The notes beneath the pieces were generated by a model that worked only from the letters and a program-made list of their open reading frames with translations, did not search any database and was not told the origin of the DNA. Of a stretch of DNA of 64,000 nucleotides, positions 48,771-58,481 are shown piece by piece (within the stretch, counting starts at the first letter, position 1; the number at the start of each line of letters is the position of its first letter). Made by a program: the position numbers and the translations under genes. This DNA comes from Pigmentiphaga sp. NML030171 (GTDB lineage Bacteria > Pseudomonadota > Gammaproteobacteria > Burkholderiales > Burkholderiaceae_B): the NCBI RefSeq assembly GCF_002188635.1, contig NZ_NINX01000032.1, forward strand, positions 62,001-126,000, in the 5' to 3' direction.

Positions 48771-50240
48771 TCAGCGAGGCAGCTCGGTCGCCCCCATCAG
48801 GAAGGTATCGACCGAGGCCGCGCACTGGCGGCCTTCGCGGATGGCCCAGACCACCAGCGACTGGCCGCGCCGCATGTCGCCGGCCGCGAAGACCTTGTCG
48901 ACGTTGGTGCGGTAGTCGTCGGTATTGGCCCGCGCGTTGCCCCGGGCATCGCGCTCGACACCGAAGGCTTCCAGCACCTGCTGCACGGGCGACACGAACC
49001 CCATGGCGAACAGCACCAGGTCGGCGGGCAACTCGAACTCGGAGCCCTCGACCTCGACCATCTTCATCTGACCGTTGTCGCCGCGCACCCACTCGACGCG
49101 GCAGGCCACGAGCGAGGTCACCTTGCCGTTCTTGCCCTTGAAGGCCTTGGTCGACACCGCCCAGTCGCGGTCCACGCCCTCTTCGTGGGACGAGGAGGTG
49201 CGCAGCTTCAGCGGCCAGTACGGCCAGGTCAGTTCCTTGTTCTCGGATACCGGGGGCTGCGGCATGACCTCGAACTGGGTGACGGACGCCGCGCCATGGC
49301 GGTTGCTGGTGCCCACGCAGTCCGAGCCCGTGTCGCCGCCGCCGATCACGATGACGTGCTTGCCGGTGGCCATGATCTGGTCCTTGAGCTTGTCGCCCGC
49401 CACCACCTTGTTCTGCTGCCGCAGGAAATCCATCGCGAAATGCACGCCCTGCAGTTCGCGGCCCGGCACCGGCAGGTCGCGCGGGGTTTCCGCCCCGCCC
49501 GACACGACGATGGCGTCGAACTCGGCTTGCAGTTCCTGCGGCGTCTTCACGGTGGCGGAGATGCCCAGCGCCTTGGCGTCCTCGGGCCGCCCCACGAACG
49601 TCGAGGGACGGAACACGACGCCTTCCTGCTCCATCTGCGCCATGCGGCGGTCGATCTGCCACTTTTCCAGCTTGAAGTCGGGGATGCCGTAGCGCAGCAG
49701 CCCGCCGATGCGGTCGCTTTTCTCGAACACGGTCACGTCGTGGCCGGCGCGCGCCAGTTGCTGCGCGCAGGCCAGCCCCGCGGGGCCGGAGCCGACCACC
49801 GCGACTTTCTTGCCCGTCTTGGCCTTGGGCGAGGCCGGCACCACCCAGCCGTGCTCCCAGCCGTGGTCGATGATGGCGTGCTCGATCGACTTGATGCCGA
49901 CGGCATCGCTGTTGATATTGAGGGTACACGCCGCCTCGCAGGGCGCCGGACAGATGCGCCCGGTGAACTCGGGAAAATTGTTGGTGGAATGCAGCACCGC
50001 CAGCGCCTGCTTCCAGTTCTGCCTGTACACCAGGTCATTCCAGTCGGGAATGATGTTGTTGACCGGACAGCCGTTCGTGCAGAACGGAATGCCGCAGTCC
50101 ATGCACCGGGCACCCTGCTGCTTGGCCTGCTCGGTGTTCAGATGGAGGACGAATTCCTTCCAGTGCTTGACGCGCTGCTCAGGCGCTTCCGCGGCTTCCT
50201 GCAGACGCTGGTATTCCAGAAATCCGGTGACCTTACCCAT
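48771..50240 (-). CDS. gltD: Glutamate synthase small subunit GltD
   Basis: A 489-residue FAD/NADPH-binding subunit that passes electrons to GltB. N-terminal iron-sulfur cysteines in [17 protein letters not shown] and [14 protein letters not shown] site [20 protein letters not shown] site [19 protein letters not shown]. The start at 50240 ([12 protein letters not shown]) is canonical with a GGAAAGAG site. It follows gltB by 98 bp. Confidence 0.97.
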   Translation of the reverse strand: MGKVTGFLEYQRLQEAAEAPEQRVKHWKEFVLHLNTEQAKQQGARCMDCGIPFCTNGCPVNNIIPDWNDLVYRQNWKQALAVLHSTNNFPEFTGRICPAPCEAACTLNINSDAVGIKSIEHAIIDHGWEHGWVVPASPKAKTGKKVAVVGSGPAGLACAQQLARAGHDVTVFEKSDRIGGLLRYGIPDFKLEKWQIDRRMAQMEQEGVVFRPSTFVGRPEDAKALGISATVKTPQELQAEFDAIVVSGGAETPRDLPVPGRELQGVHFAMDFLRQQNKVVAGDKLKDQIMATGKHVIVIGGGDTGSDCVGTSNRHGAASVTQFEVMPQPPVSENKELTWPYWPLKLRTSSSHEEGVDRDWAVSTKAFKGKNGKVTSLVACRVEWVRGDNGQMKMVEVEGSEFELPADLVLFAMGFVSPVQQVLEAFGVERDARGNARANTDDYRTNVDKVFAAGDMRRGQSLVVWAIREGRQCAASVDTFLMGATELPR

Positions 50241-50338
50241 GGCTCTTTCCTGACTATCCTGTTTGGAGCCGGCGCGTGCGCCGCGCCGGCTCCGATTCTT
50301 CATTACGGTTCACGCCGCCTCCCGGCGGCAGGGCGTGC

Positions 50339-53300
50339 CTAGGCGGCCAGCTTCTGCGGATTCCGGGCATCCCACATTTCGCCCAGCGCGCGCCGGTACT
50401 CCGTCGGCATGACCTTGACGAACCGGGTGCGGGCGGTCTCCCAGGCATCCATGATGTCGCGGGCGCGGAAGCTGCCGGTGTAGCGGAAATGGTTCTCGAC
50501 CAGGCGGCGCAGGATGGCCTCGTCGGTATCCCGCTCGCCGCCCCGCACCATGCTGTGCCACAGGCGCTGCGAACCTTCCTTCTCCTGGACCGCCGCGGGA
50601 ACGACTTCCTCGAGCTCGACCATGGCCATGTTGGCGCGCAGACGGAAGGCGCCGTCCGGGTCGTAGACGTAGGCCACGCCGCCCGACATGCCCGCGGCGA
50701 AGTTGCGGCCGGTCTCGCCCAGCACCACCACGGTGCCGCCGGTCATGTATTCGCAGCCGTGGTCGCCCACGCCTTCCACCACCGCCGCGGCGCCCGAGTT
50801 GCGCACCGCGAAGCGCTCGCCCGCCACGCCGTTGAAGTAGGCCTCGCCCGACAGCGCGCCGTACAGCACGGTATTGCCGACGATGATGTGCTCGGGCCCA
50901 TGGCCGCGGAAATCATTGGGCGAGCGCACGATGATGCGGCCGCCGGACAGTCCCTTGCCGACGTAGTCGTTGCCGTCGCCCACCAGGTCCAGCGTCACGC
51001 CATGGGCCAGGAAGGCACCGAAGCTCTGGCCGGCGGTGCCGTTGCACTGGATGTGGATGGTGTCGTCGGGCAGGCCCTCGTAGCCGTACTTGCGCGCCAC
51101 CATGCCGGATAGCATGGCGCCGATGGTGCGGTTCACGTTGCGCACCGTCGTGATGAACGAGACCTTCTCGCCACGCTCGATGGCGGGACGCGCACGCTCG
51201 ATCAACTGGTGGTCCAGCGCCTTGGCCAGGCCGTGGTCCTGTTCATCCACGTGCAGGCGGGCCACGTCGGCCGCCACGCGCGGCTGGTGGAACACGCGGC
51301 TGAAGTCCAGGCCGCGCGCCTTCCAGTGTTCGATGCCGGCACGCATGTCGAGCAGGTCGGAACGGCCGATCAGGTCGTCGAACTTGCGTATGCCCAGCTG
51401 GGCCATGATTTCGCGCACTTCCTCGGCGATGAAGAAGAAGAAGTTGACGACGTGCTCGGGCTTGCCCTGGAACTTGGCGCGCAGGACGGGATCCTGCGTG
51501 GCCACGCCCACCGGGCAGGTATTCAGGTGGCACTTGCGCATCATGATGCAGCCTTCGACCACCAGCGGCGCGGTGGCGAACCCGAATTCGTCGGCGCCCA
51601 GCAACGCGCCAATCACGACGTCGCGGCCGGTCTTCATCTGGCCGTCGGCCTGCACGCGGATACGGCCGCGCAGGTGGTTCAGCACCAGGGTCTGCTGCGT
51701 CTCGGCCAGGCCCAGTTCCCACGGCGTGCCGGCATGCTTGATCGACGACACGGGCGAAGCGCCGGTGCCGCCGTCGTGGCCGGCGATCACCACGTGGTCG
51801 GACTTGGCCTTGGCCACGCCCGCGGCCACCGTGCCGACACCGACCTCGGACACCAGCTTGACCGAGATGGATGCCTGGGGATTGGCGTTCTTCAGGTCAT
51901 GGATGAGCTGGGCCAGGTCCTCGATGGAATAGATGTCGTGGTGCGGCGGAGGCGAGATCAGGCCCACTCCCGGCACCGAGAAGCGCAGCTTGGCGATGTA
52001 TTCCGACACCTTGTGGCCGGGCAGCTGGCCGCCCTCGCCGGGCTTGGCGCCCTGCGCCATCTTGATCTGGATCTGGTCGGCGCTGGCCAGGTACTCGGCC
52101 GATACGCCGAAGCGTCCCGAGGCCACCTGCTTGATGCGCGAACGCAGCGAATCGCCGGCCTTCAGCGGCACGTCGGCCACCACGCGGTCGGCGCCCAGCA
52201 CCGACGCCAGGGTGTCGCCGTCCTTGATGCCGGCCTTGCCGTGCTGCAGTTCGGCGCGATAGCGCAGTTCGTCCTCGCCGCCCTCGCCCGTATTGGACTT
52301 GCCGCCGATGCGGTTCATCGCGATCGCCAGCACCGAGTGGGCCTCGGTCGAGATCGACCCCAGCGACATCGCGCCGGTCGCGAAGCGCTTGACGATCTCC
52401 TTGGCCGGCTCGACCTCGGCCAGCGGAATGGCGTGGGCAGGGTCGAACTTGAACTCGAACAGGCCGCGCAGCGTCATGTGGCGCTTGCTCTGGTCGTTGA
52501 TGATCTGCGCGTATTCCTTGTAGGTGCGGTAGTTGTCCGCACGGGTGGAATGTTGCAGCTTGGCGATGGCGTCCGGCGTCCACATGTGCTCTTCGCCGCG
52601 GATCCGGAAGGCGTATTCGCCACCCTCGTCCAGCGCGCCGTCCAGCAGCGGGTCATTGCCGAAGGCCGCCTTGTGCATGCGCAGGGATTCCTCGGCCACC
52701 TCGAAGATGCCGATGCCCTCGATGTTGCTGGCGGTGCCCGGGAAATACTGCTCGACCAGCGGACGGTTCAGGCCCACGGCCTCGAAGATCTGGGCGCCGG
52801 TGTACGACATGTAGGTCGAGATGCCCATCTTGGACATGACCTTCTGCAGGCCCTTGCCGATGGCCTTGACGTAGTTGTAGATGGCCTTGTCCACGGGCAC
52901 CTTGGCGTCGTGCTCGTGCTCGTGGGCCAGCGCCTCCATCGCCAGGTAGGGGTGCACCGCCTCGGCGCCGTAGCCGCCCAGCAGCGCGAAATGATGCACC
53001 TCGCGCGCCGAGCCGGTTTCCACCACCAGGCCGGTGCTGGTGCGCAGGCCGGCGCGGATGAGATGCTGGTGCACGGCCGAGGTGGCCAGCAGCGCGGGAA
53101 TGGGCACGCGGTTCGCGTCGACCAGCCGGTCGGACACGATCAGGATGTTGTAGCCGCTCTTGACGGCATCCACCGCCTGGGCGCACAGCGCCGCGACCCG
53201 GGCCTGGATGCCTTCCTTGCCCCAGGCGGCCGGATAGGTGATGTCCAGCTCGAAGCTCTTGAACTTGCCGTTCGTGACGCGCTCGATGTGGCGGATCTGC

Positions 53301-55123
53301 GCCATGTCGGCGAAGTCCAGCACCGGCTGCGCCACTTCCAGGCGCAGCGGCGGGTTCACGTTGTTGATGTCGAGCACGTTGGGCTTGGGCCCGATGAACG
53401 ACACCAGCGACATCACCATGTTTTCGCGGATGGGGTCGATGGGCGGGTTGGTGACCTGCGCGAACAGCTGGCGGAAGTAGTTGTAGAGGCTCTTGTTCTT
53501 GTTGGACAGCACGGCCAGCGGCGCGTCGTTGCCCATCGAGCCCGTGGTTTCCTCGCCCAGCGCGGCCATGGGGCGCAGGATGAACTTGTAGTCCTCCTGC
53601 GTCCAGCCGAATGCCTGCTGCCGGTCGAGCATGGGCACGGACGAGCGGCCTTCCTCGACCTCTTCGCGGACGGGTTCGGGCAGCGTGTCCAGCTTGATGC
53701 GGATGCGCTCGATCCACTGGCGGTACGGCTTGCTGTTGGCGAGCTGGTCCTTCAGTTCCTTGTCGTCGATGATGCGGCCGAGCTCCAGGTCGATCAGGAA
53801 CATCTTGCCCGGCTGCAGGCGCCACTTCTTGACGATCTTGCTTTGCGGGACCGGCAGCACGCCCGACTCCGAAGCCATGATGACCAGGTCGTCGTCGGTG
53901 ACGATGTAGCGCGCCGGGCGCAGGCCGTTGCGGTCCAGCGTGGCGCCGATCTGGCGGCCGTCGGTGAAGGCGATGGCGGCCGGGCCGTCCCAGGGTTCCA
54001 TCATCGCGGCATGGTATTCATAGAAGGCACGGCGCGCCTCGTCCATCTCGGCATGCTGTTCCCAGGCCTCGGGAATCATCATCATCATGGCGTGCGAGAT
54101 GGAATAGCCGGACATGACCAGCAGTTCGAGGCAGTTGTCGAACGTGGCGGTGTCGGACTGGCCTTCGTAGACGATGGGATAGAGCTTCTTCAGGTCCTCG
54201 CCCAGCACCGGCGACTGCATCACGCCTTCGCGGGCGCGCAGCCAGTTGAAGTTGCCCTTGACCGTGTTGATCTCGCCGTTGTGGGCGATCAGGCGATAGG
54301 GGTGGGCCAGCGGCCAGGCGGGGAAGGTGTTGGTGGAGAAACGCTGGTGCACCAGGGCCAGCGCCGTGACGGCGCGCGCGTCGGCCAGGTCGCGGTAGTA
54401 GCGGCCCACCTGGTCGGCCAGCAGCAGGCCCTTGTAGACCACGGTGCGGCTGGAGATGGACGGCACGAAGTATTCCTTGCCGTGCTTCAGGTGCATCTTC
54501 TGGATGGCGTGCGAGGCCATCTTGCGGATGACATACAGCTTGCGCTCGAGCGCGTCGGGCACCATGACGTCGCCGCCCCGGCCGATGAAGAGCTGCCGGA
54601 TGACCGGTTCCATGCTCTTCACGTTGGGCGACATCGGCATGTCCTTGTCGATGGGCACGTCGCGCCAGCCCAGCACCACCTGGCCCTCGGCGCGCACGGC
54701 GCGCTCGAGCTCGGCCTCACAGGCCAGCCGCGACCCTATTTCCTGGGGCAGGAACACCATCGCCACCCCGTATTCCCCGGGAGCGGGCAGGACCACGCCC
54801 TGGGCGGCCATTTCCTCGCGGTACAGCGCATCGGGGATCTGGATCAGGATGCCGGCGCCATCGCCCATGAGGGGATCGGCGCCCACCGCGCCGCGGTGGT
54901 CGATGTTCTCGAGGATCTTCAGGCCCTGCTGGATGATGGAATGGCTTTTCTGGCCCTTGATGTGGGCCACGAAACCCACGCCACAGGCGTCGTGTTCGTT
55001 GGACGGGTCGTACAGGCCCTGGGCGTCCGGCTGGCGCGGCGCGGGCAGGCCGATGCGCGAAGCGTCGATGACGGCCGTCCGGGACAACGGGGCCGAGAGG
55101 TGATCCTGGCTGGATAGGGGCAT
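50339..55123 (-). CDS. gltB: Glutamate synthase large subunit GltB
   Basis: A 1594-residue enzyme that, with GltD, makes two glutamates from glutamine and 2-oxoglutarate. Domains: N-terminal glutaminase with catalytic Cys47 (EHDACGVGF) exposed after removal of a 46-residue propeptide; central domain; FMN-binding synthase domain with the 3Fe-4S cluster ([15 protein letters not shown]); C-terminal beta-helix ([14 protein letters not shown]). The start at 55123 has a GGAG site; a frame extension to 55177 is not supported. The propeptide is longer than that of E. coli GltB. Confidence 0.97.
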   Translation of the reverse strand: MPLSSQDHLSAPLSRTAVIDASRIGLPAPRQPDAQGLYDPSNEHDACGVGFVAHIKGQKSHSIIQQGLKILENIDHRGAVGADPLMGDGAGILIQIPDALYREEMAAQGVVLPAPGEYGVAMVFLPQEIGSRLACEAELERAVRAEGQVVLGWRDVPIDKDMPMSPNVKSMEPVIRQLFIGRGGDVMVPDALERKLYVIRKMASHAIQKMHLKHGKEYFVPSISSRTVVYKGLLLADQVGRYYRDLADARAVTALALVHQRFSTNTFPAWPLAHPYRLIAHNGEINTVKGNFNWLRAREGVMQSPVLGEDLKKLYPIVYEGQSDTATFDNCLELLVMSGYSISHAMMMMIPEAWEQHAEMDEARRAFYEYHAAMMEPWDGPAAIAFTDGRQIGATLDRNGLRPARYIVTDDDLVIMASESGVLPVPQSKIVKKWRLQPGKMFLIDLELGRIIDDKELKDQLANSKPYRQWIERIRIKLDTLPEPVREEVEEGRSSVPMLDRQQAFGWTQEDYKFILRPMAALGEETTGSMGNDAPLAVLSNKNKSLYNYFRQLFAQVTNPPIDPIRENMVMSLVSFIGPKPNVLDINNVNPPLRLEVAQPVLDFADMAQIRHIERVTNGKFKSFELDITYPAAWGKEGIQARVAALCAQAVDAVKSGYNILIVSDRLVDANRVPIPALLATSAVHQHLIRAGLRTSTGLVVETGSAREVHHFALLGGYGAEAVHPYLAMEALAHEHEHDAKVPVDKAIYNYVKAIGKGLQKVMSKMGISTYMSYTGAQIFEAVGLNRPLVEQYFPGTASNIEGIGIFEVAEESLRMHKAAFGNDPLLDGALDEGGEYAFRIRGEEHMWTPDAIAKLQHSTRADNYRTYKEYAQIINDQSKRHMTLRGLFEFKFDPAHAIPLAEVEPAKEIVKRFATGAMSLGSISTEAHSVLAIAMNRIGGKSNTGEGGEDELRYRAELQHGKAGIKDGDTLASVLGADRVVADVPLKAGDSLRSRIKQVASGRFGVSAEYLASADQIQIKMAQGAKPGEGGQLPGHKVSEYIAKLRFSVPGVGLISPPPHHDIYSIEDLAQLIHDLKNANPQASISVKLVSEVGVGTVAAGVAKAKSDHVVIAGHDGGTGASPVSSIKHAGTPWELGLAETQQTLVLNHLRGRIRVQADGQMKTGRDVVIGALLGADEFGFATAPLVVEGCIMMRKCHLNTCPVGVATQDPVLRAKFQGKPEHVVNFFFFIAEEVREIMAQLGIRKFDDLIGRSDLLDMRAGIEHWKARGLDFSRVFHQPRVAADVARLHVDEQDHGLAKALDHQLIERARPAIERGEKVSFITTVRNVNRTIGAMLSGMVARKYGYEGLPDDTIHIQCNGTAGQSFGAFLAHGVTLDLVGDGNDYVGKGLSGGRIIVRSPNDFRGHGPEHIIVGNTVLYGALSGEAYFNGVAGERFAVRNSGAAAVVEGVGDHGCEYMTGGTVVVLGETGRNFAAGMSGGVAYVYDPDGAFRLRANMAMVELEEVVPAAVQEKEGSQRLWHSMVRGGERDTDEAILRRLVENHFRYTGSFRARDIMDAWETARTRFVKVMPTEYRRALGEMWDARNPQKLAA

Positions 55124-55328
55124 GGTGCGCTCCGCTGGAGGACTCGCGTGCCGGGCACGAATCCGGGTACTGGACATCGGGAATTCCGAACCCGGCGCGC
55201 ACAGGAGCAGCGCCAGGGGAAAACGACGATACTGCGGCGCACCAGGGGCTGCAAGAAAAATAAAAAGGGGAACGTCCCCAATTATTATCCAGGCTACAAA
55301 TCGAGGAAATTAAATTGGGGTCGCACCA
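55124..55328. promoter_or_regulatory. gltB upstream region and left flank of the RAYT-like gene
   Basis: A 205-bp gap holding the gltB promoter. GGGGA-ACG-TCCCC (55267-55279) is a small hairpin next to AATT, of the REP type. A 17-bp element starting TTGGGGTCGCA (55315-55331) is repeated on the far side of the RAYT-like gene. No clear -10/-35 pair chosen for gltB. Confidence 0.45.
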
Positions 55329-55331
55329 TTA
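55315..55331 (+). repeat. Left copy of a direct repeat flanking the RAYT-like gene
   Basis: TTGGGGTCGCACCATTA at 55315-55331 matches TTGGGGACGCATCAATA at 56036-56052 in 14 of 17 positions, same orientation. The two bracket the gene, as REP sequences commonly bracket RAYT genes. Confidence 0.6.
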
Positions 55332-56030
55332 CCGTGCGTTTTCATCCTCTGCTCGCGGCTGTTTCCGGGGCCTCCCCCGCTTGCTGGCCGCGGCGCGCCG
55401 GCTGCTGGTGCCCTCGAGCGACTGCACGAAGGCCGGCCCACCCAAGGCCCATTGGCCGTATAGCGCCTGTTCGATGCGCTGCGCCGCCGAGGGCGCCACG
55501 CCCTCGGCCATTCTGGCGCGGTAGTTGGCCTGCCGGTCGAACGGCGTATTGCCGCAGGCCCAATAGTCGGCATGGTCGTGCAGCAGCCCCGCCGCCGCGG
55601 CCCCCACGTGCGCCGGGGCCGAGGACCAGCGCCACAGTTCCGCATCGCCGGCCAGCCCCTGGCGCAGCGGGACCGTCTCGAGCCAGATCAGGCAGGGCAG
55701 CACCCAGGCGCCCGGCTCGACCAGCGTGGAGCGGAACCGGCCGGCAAAGACCCTGCCTATATGTAATCGGGCGGCCAGGCGGCGTCCCAGGGACTGGATC
55801 ACGGCCGAAATCCCGCCTGGGCCCGAGGGCGTGGCCATCAGCAACAGTTGATCGAAAGTAAGCGCCCACCCATGAACGGCCACGCCGTGCTGCCGGGCGT
55901 CGGCCTCCAGCCAGGCGGCCACCTGGTCCAGCATGGCGCCGCCGTCGCCCCCCGCCGACAGGGGAACCGTGAAACGGGCCTGGGCGAGATGGGGAAGATC
56001 CGGAGCGTACAGGCGGGGAAGGCGGGCCAT
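55329..56030 (-). CDS. RAYT-like (Y1 transposase family) protein lacking catalytic residues
   Basis: A 233-residue protein clearly derived from REP-associated tyrosine transposases: start MARLPRLYAPDLPHLAQ, GGISAVIQSLGRRLAARLH, VFAGRFRSTLVEPGAWVLPC and a late RGRPRK tail align with that family. The HUH motif, normally NHVHLL, reads DQLLLM (residues 60-65), so both metal-binding histidines are gone. The catalytic Tyr region YIELNPVRAG reads WLETVPLRQG, with Trp116 in the Tyr position. The frame is intact over full length, with no stop or frameshift. Inactive as a transposase by inference; a domesticated DNA-binding role is possible, as is recent decay. Confidence 0.8.
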   Translation of the reverse strand: MARLPRLYAPDLPHLAQARFTVPLSAGGDGGAMLDQVAAWLEADARQHGVAVHGWALTFDQLLLMATPSGPGGISAVIQSLGRRLAARLHIGRVFAGRFRSTLVEPGAWVLPCLIWLETVPLRQGLAGDAELWRWSSAPAHVGAAAAGLLHDHADYWACGNTPFDRQANYRARMAEGVAPSAAQRIEQALYGQWALGGPAFVQSLEGTSSRRAAASKRGRPRKQPRAEDENAR

Positions 56031-56035
56031 GTTTA

Positions 56036-56052
56036 TTGGGGACGCATCAATA
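56036..56052 (+). repeat. Right copy of a direct repeat flanking the RAYT-like gene
   Basis: TTGGGGACGCATCAATA lies 6 bp beyond the start codon side of the RAYT-like gene and pairs with the copy at 55315-55331. The rest of 56053-56196 is gene-free sequence with nothing I recognise. Confidence 0.6.
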
Positions 56053-56197
56053 TAGAAGGTCGGAAAATGCAGGTTTCCGCGAACGATACGCCGATTTCAT
56101 GGTCTATGCAGTATGAAACCCTGATCGCCCGCCCAAGCCCGGTCCCCATCGGCTTCCCTCCGGCGCCGTCCCGACCGGGTCCGCTCGCCGTGCTGCA

Positions 56198-56225
56198 TTG
56201 CACAGCGATCGAATCGCTTTATCGC
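56198..56225 (+). promoter_or_regulatory. Possible rpoH promoter
   Basis: TTGCAC (56198-56203) and TATCGC (56220-56225) are 16 bp apart. The -35 is good and the -10 is weak. It lies just upstream of the CIRCE operator, which would then be within the first transcribed bases. Confidence 0.4.
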
Positions 56226-56243
56226 ACCCATCAAAAACACCCA

Positions 56244-56270
56244 TTAGCACTCTTTGTTCGAGAGTGCTAA
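56244..56270 (+). promoter_or_regulatory. CIRCE operator (HrcA binding site) upstream of rpoH
   Basis: TTAGCACTC (56244-56252), nine spacer bases, then GAGTGCTAA (56262-56270): an exact match to the CIRCE inverted repeat recognised by the heat-shock repressor HrcA. It ends 26 bp before the rpoH start, overlapping the leader. Confidence 0.95.
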
Positions 56271-56296
56271 CCTTCAGACATGGAGGTAAGCCGTTT

Positions 56297-57211
56297 ATGA
56301 AACGTTCGTCGAATCAGTCCAACGTCCTCGCACCCGCCACAAGCGGTCCGGGCGCGCTGGCCCTGGCCATCGCCAACCCGGGCGCCCTTGGCACGATCGA
56401 AGCCTATATCGGCGCCGTCAACCGCCTGCCGGTGCTGACGGCCGAGCAGGAACACGACCTGGCCCTGCGCTACCAGGAAAAGCAGGACCTCAACGCCGCC
56501 CGCGAACTGGTGCTGTCGCACCTGCGCCTGGTGGTGGCCATCGCCCGCCAATACCTGGGCTACGGATTGCCGCACGCCGACCTGATCCAGGAAGGCAACG
56601 TCGGCCTGATGAAGGCCGTCAAGCGCTTCGACCCCAACCGCGGCGTACGGCTGGTCTCCTTCGCCATCCATTGGGTCAAGGCCGAGATCCACGAGTACAT
56701 CCTGAAGAACTGGCGCCTGGTCAAGGTGGCGACCACCAAGGCCCAGCGCAAGCTGTTCTTCAACCTGCGCAGCCTGAAACCGGACTCGCATGCGCTGACG
56801 CCGGAGCAGGTCGAGGAAATCGCCGCCAGCCTGAACGTGCGGCCGCAGGACGTGACCGAGATGGAAGTGCGCCTGTACGGGCAGGACATGGCCCTGGAAG
56901 GCCGTGGCACCGATGACGGCGAAAACGATTTCGCCCCTATCGCCTACCTGTCGGACGAAGGCCAGCACGAGCCCAGCGCCATCCTCGAGGAACGCCGCCG
57001 CGACGAACTGCACGGCAGCGGACTGCTGCAAGCGCTGGATAGCCTGGACGAGCGGTCGCGCCGCATCATCGAGGCGCGCTGGCTGAAAGACGAAGGTGGC
57101 GCCACCCTGCAGGAACTCGCGGACGAATTCGGTGTGTCCGCCGAGCGCATCCGGCAGATCGAGGCCCGCGCCATGACCAAGATGCGCGGAGCGCTGGCCG
57201 AGTACGCCTGA
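56297..57211 (+). CDS. rpoH: Heat-shock sigma factor RpoH (sigma-32)
   Basis: A 304-residue sigma factor. Region 2 contains LIQEGNVGLMKAVKRFDPNRGVRLVSFAIHWVKAEIHEYIL; the RpoH box reads QRKLFFNLRS; region 4 has the helix-turn-helix TLQELADEFGVSAERIRQIEARAM. It directs transcription of chaperones and proteases. The start at 56297 has GGAGGT upstream. A CIRCE site before it implies repression by HrcA, placing RpoH under a second heat-shock regulator. Confidence 0.97.
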   Translation: MKRSSNQSNVLAPATSGPGALALAIANPGALGTIEAYIGAVNRLPVLTAEQEHDLALRYQEKQDLNAARELVLSHLRLVVAIARQYLGYGLPHADLIQEGNVGLMKAVKRFDPNRGVRLVSFAIHWVKAEIHEYILKNWRLVKVATTKAQRKLFFNLRSLKPDSHALTPEQVEEIAASLNVRPQDVTEMEVRLYGQDMALEGRGTDDGENDFAPIAYLSDEGQHEPSAILEERRRDELHGSGLLQALDSLDERSRRIIEARWLKDEGGATLQELADEFGVSAERIRQIEARAMTKMRGALAEYA

Positions 57212-57246
57212 CCCCGCAGGCAGCGGCCAGGGCGACACGAGCCCGA

Positions 57247-57280
57247 GGGCGGATTCCGGAGCACCGGATCCGCCCTTTTT
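57247..57280 (+). terminator. Rho-independent terminator of rpoH
   Basis: GGGCGGATTCCGG pairs with CCGGATCCGCCC (one bulged base) around an AGCA loop, followed by TTTTT. Lies 36 bp after the rpoH stop. Confidence 0.88.
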
Positions 57281-57384
57281 ATTTGGGCGCGACAGCCGTC
57301 ACACGAAGTTACAGAAATGGCGGAAATTTACGTGGAAACACGGGTGGCGGGTGAACTTCCCCGCCTGGGCGTGGACTAACCATC

Positions 57385-57563
57385 AGGTGGGACACGCTTT
57401 GGGTGCAACGCCCTCGTGTCGGAATGTCGGGCTTCCCCCGCTCGACGTTTCTTCCGGCGCAGTCTGCCGGTACCAGCCGATACATCCGCCTCTGCTTTTC
57501 TCCTCCCTCCCCCCCACTTGAGGCGGATATTCCACGGGACACCTTCGGTGTCCCGTTTTTTTA
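57385..57563 (+). ncRNA. Candidate structured small RNA with anti-Shine-Dalgarno tract
   Basis: No plausible gene, yet the stretch between the rpoH terminator and the next repeat holds ordered stems and a strong end. Stems seen: GACACG/CGTGTC (57391-57420), CGGAA/TTCCG with inner GTCG/CGAC (57420-57455), CCGGC/GCCGG (57453-57470), ATCCGCCT/AGGCGGAT (57484-57528). The last encloses a C/U-rich loop with CTCCTCCCTCCC, complementary to ribosome binding sites. It ends with the terminator at 57534-57563. The 5' end is not determined. 57281-57384 is otherwise featureless. Confidence 0.45.
57534..57563 (+). terminator. Strong Rho-independent terminator
   Basis: CGGGACACC-TTC-GGTGTCCCG followed by seven T residues. 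A second, stronger terminator after the one of rpoH implies a separate transcript ending here. Confidence 0.9.
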
Positions 57564-57567
57564 TGCT

Positions 57568-57814
57568 CCCCCTACGCGCTGACGCGCGCCCCCAGGGGGC
57601 AATGCGGGTGGACCGGCAAAGCCGGATCCACCGCATCCTGGGTCTAGTACCGGTTTCTTGGATTGTGGCACCGTTGCTATCGCTGGCTGCCAGCGATAGC
57701 AACGGCGTGGCGTAGCACGAAACAGGTACTAGACCCAGGAAACCGCGGATCTGGCTTTGCCAGTCCGCCGGTTTCGCCCCCTTGAGGGGGCGCCCGAAGG
57801 GCGTAGGGGGTGGG
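57568..57814. repeat. Second composite intergenic element
   Basis: Same layout as 25720-25971: left module from 57568, inner CCTGGGTCTAGTACC, a 17-bp perfect inverted repeat (57671-57687 with 57689-57705, one central T), inner GGTACTAGACCCAGG, inverted right module ending CGTAGGGGG at 57810. It lies between two convergent transcript ends. The palindrome differs from the first copy by matched changes on both arms. Confidence 0.87.
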
Positions 57815-57821
57815 TCTCCCT

Positions 57822-58421
57822 TTACAACAATTGGCGAATGTCGCTGGCCAGGGCGTCGACGCCGGCATTGTGGCGGGCGAAGAGGCGCAGGTGGCCGTCG
57901 GGGTCGTAGATGTAGACGCCGGCGGTGTGGTCCATGGTGTAGGAACCGGGCTCCTTGCCGGGGACCTTGGCGTAGAACACCTTGAAGGACTTGGCCACGC
58001 GGGCGGTGGCATCGGCGTCGCCGCGCAGCCCGAGGAAGCTGGGGTCGAACTGGGTCACGTACGCACGCAGGATCTCGGGCGTGTCACGCTCGGGATCCAC
58101 CGTCACGAAGGCGACCTGGACCTTGTCGCCGTCCTTGCCCAGGCTGCTCTTGACCTGCACGAACTCGGCCAGCGTGGTCGGACACACGTCGGGACACTGC
58201 ACGAAGCCGAAGAACACCACCAGGACCTTGCCCTTGAAGTCCTGCAGCGTGCGCGGCTGTCCGTTGAAATCCGTCAGGGACAGATCCGTTCCCAGATCCG
58301 ATCCGCTCACGTCGGTGCTGTTGAACGAAGGCTTCTTCTGGCAAGCCGCCAACATCGCCGCCGCCACGGCGGCAGCGCCGGCGCGCAGGACGAAACGGCG
58401 GGAAACAGCAAACTCGGCCAT
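57822..58421 (-). CDS. SCO1/SenC family copper protein
   Basis: A 199-residue lipoprotein-anchored thioredoxin-fold protein that delivers copper to the CuA centre of cytochrome oxidase. Lipobox LAAC (Cys27), copper ligands Cys76 and Cys80 (CPDVC) and His165 (DHTAGV). It lies with ctaB, ctaA and surf1, all aa3-oxidase assembly genes, and is the last gene of that row (60 bp after ctaB). Confidence 0.95.
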   Translation of the reverse strand: MAEFAVSRRFVLRAGAAAVAAAMLAACQKKPSFNSTDVSGSDLGTDLSLTDFNGQPRTLQDFKGKVLVVFFGFVQCPDVCPTTLAEFVQVKSSLGKDGDKVQVAFVTVDPERDTPEILRAYVTQFDPSFLGLRGDADATARVAKSFKVFYAKVPGKEPGSYTMDHTAGVYIYDPDGHLRLFARHNAGVDALASDIRQLL

Positions 58422-58481
58422 GACTAACCCTCAATGACGACAAACGGAGGGAGAATCCGCCCGGACACGGGCGGACGTCCC

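Noticed and set aside
51209-55117. A 1302-codon open frame antisense to gltB
   Set aside because: It is a high-GC shadow: gltB on the other strand has full family identity, while this frame is rich in His/Gln/Arg/Val and lacks any domain.
57416-57715. Possible small gene in the rpoH-sco gap
   Set aside because: The frame runs through a strong terminator and a repeat module, and its composition follows the repeat; a structured RNA is a better reading.
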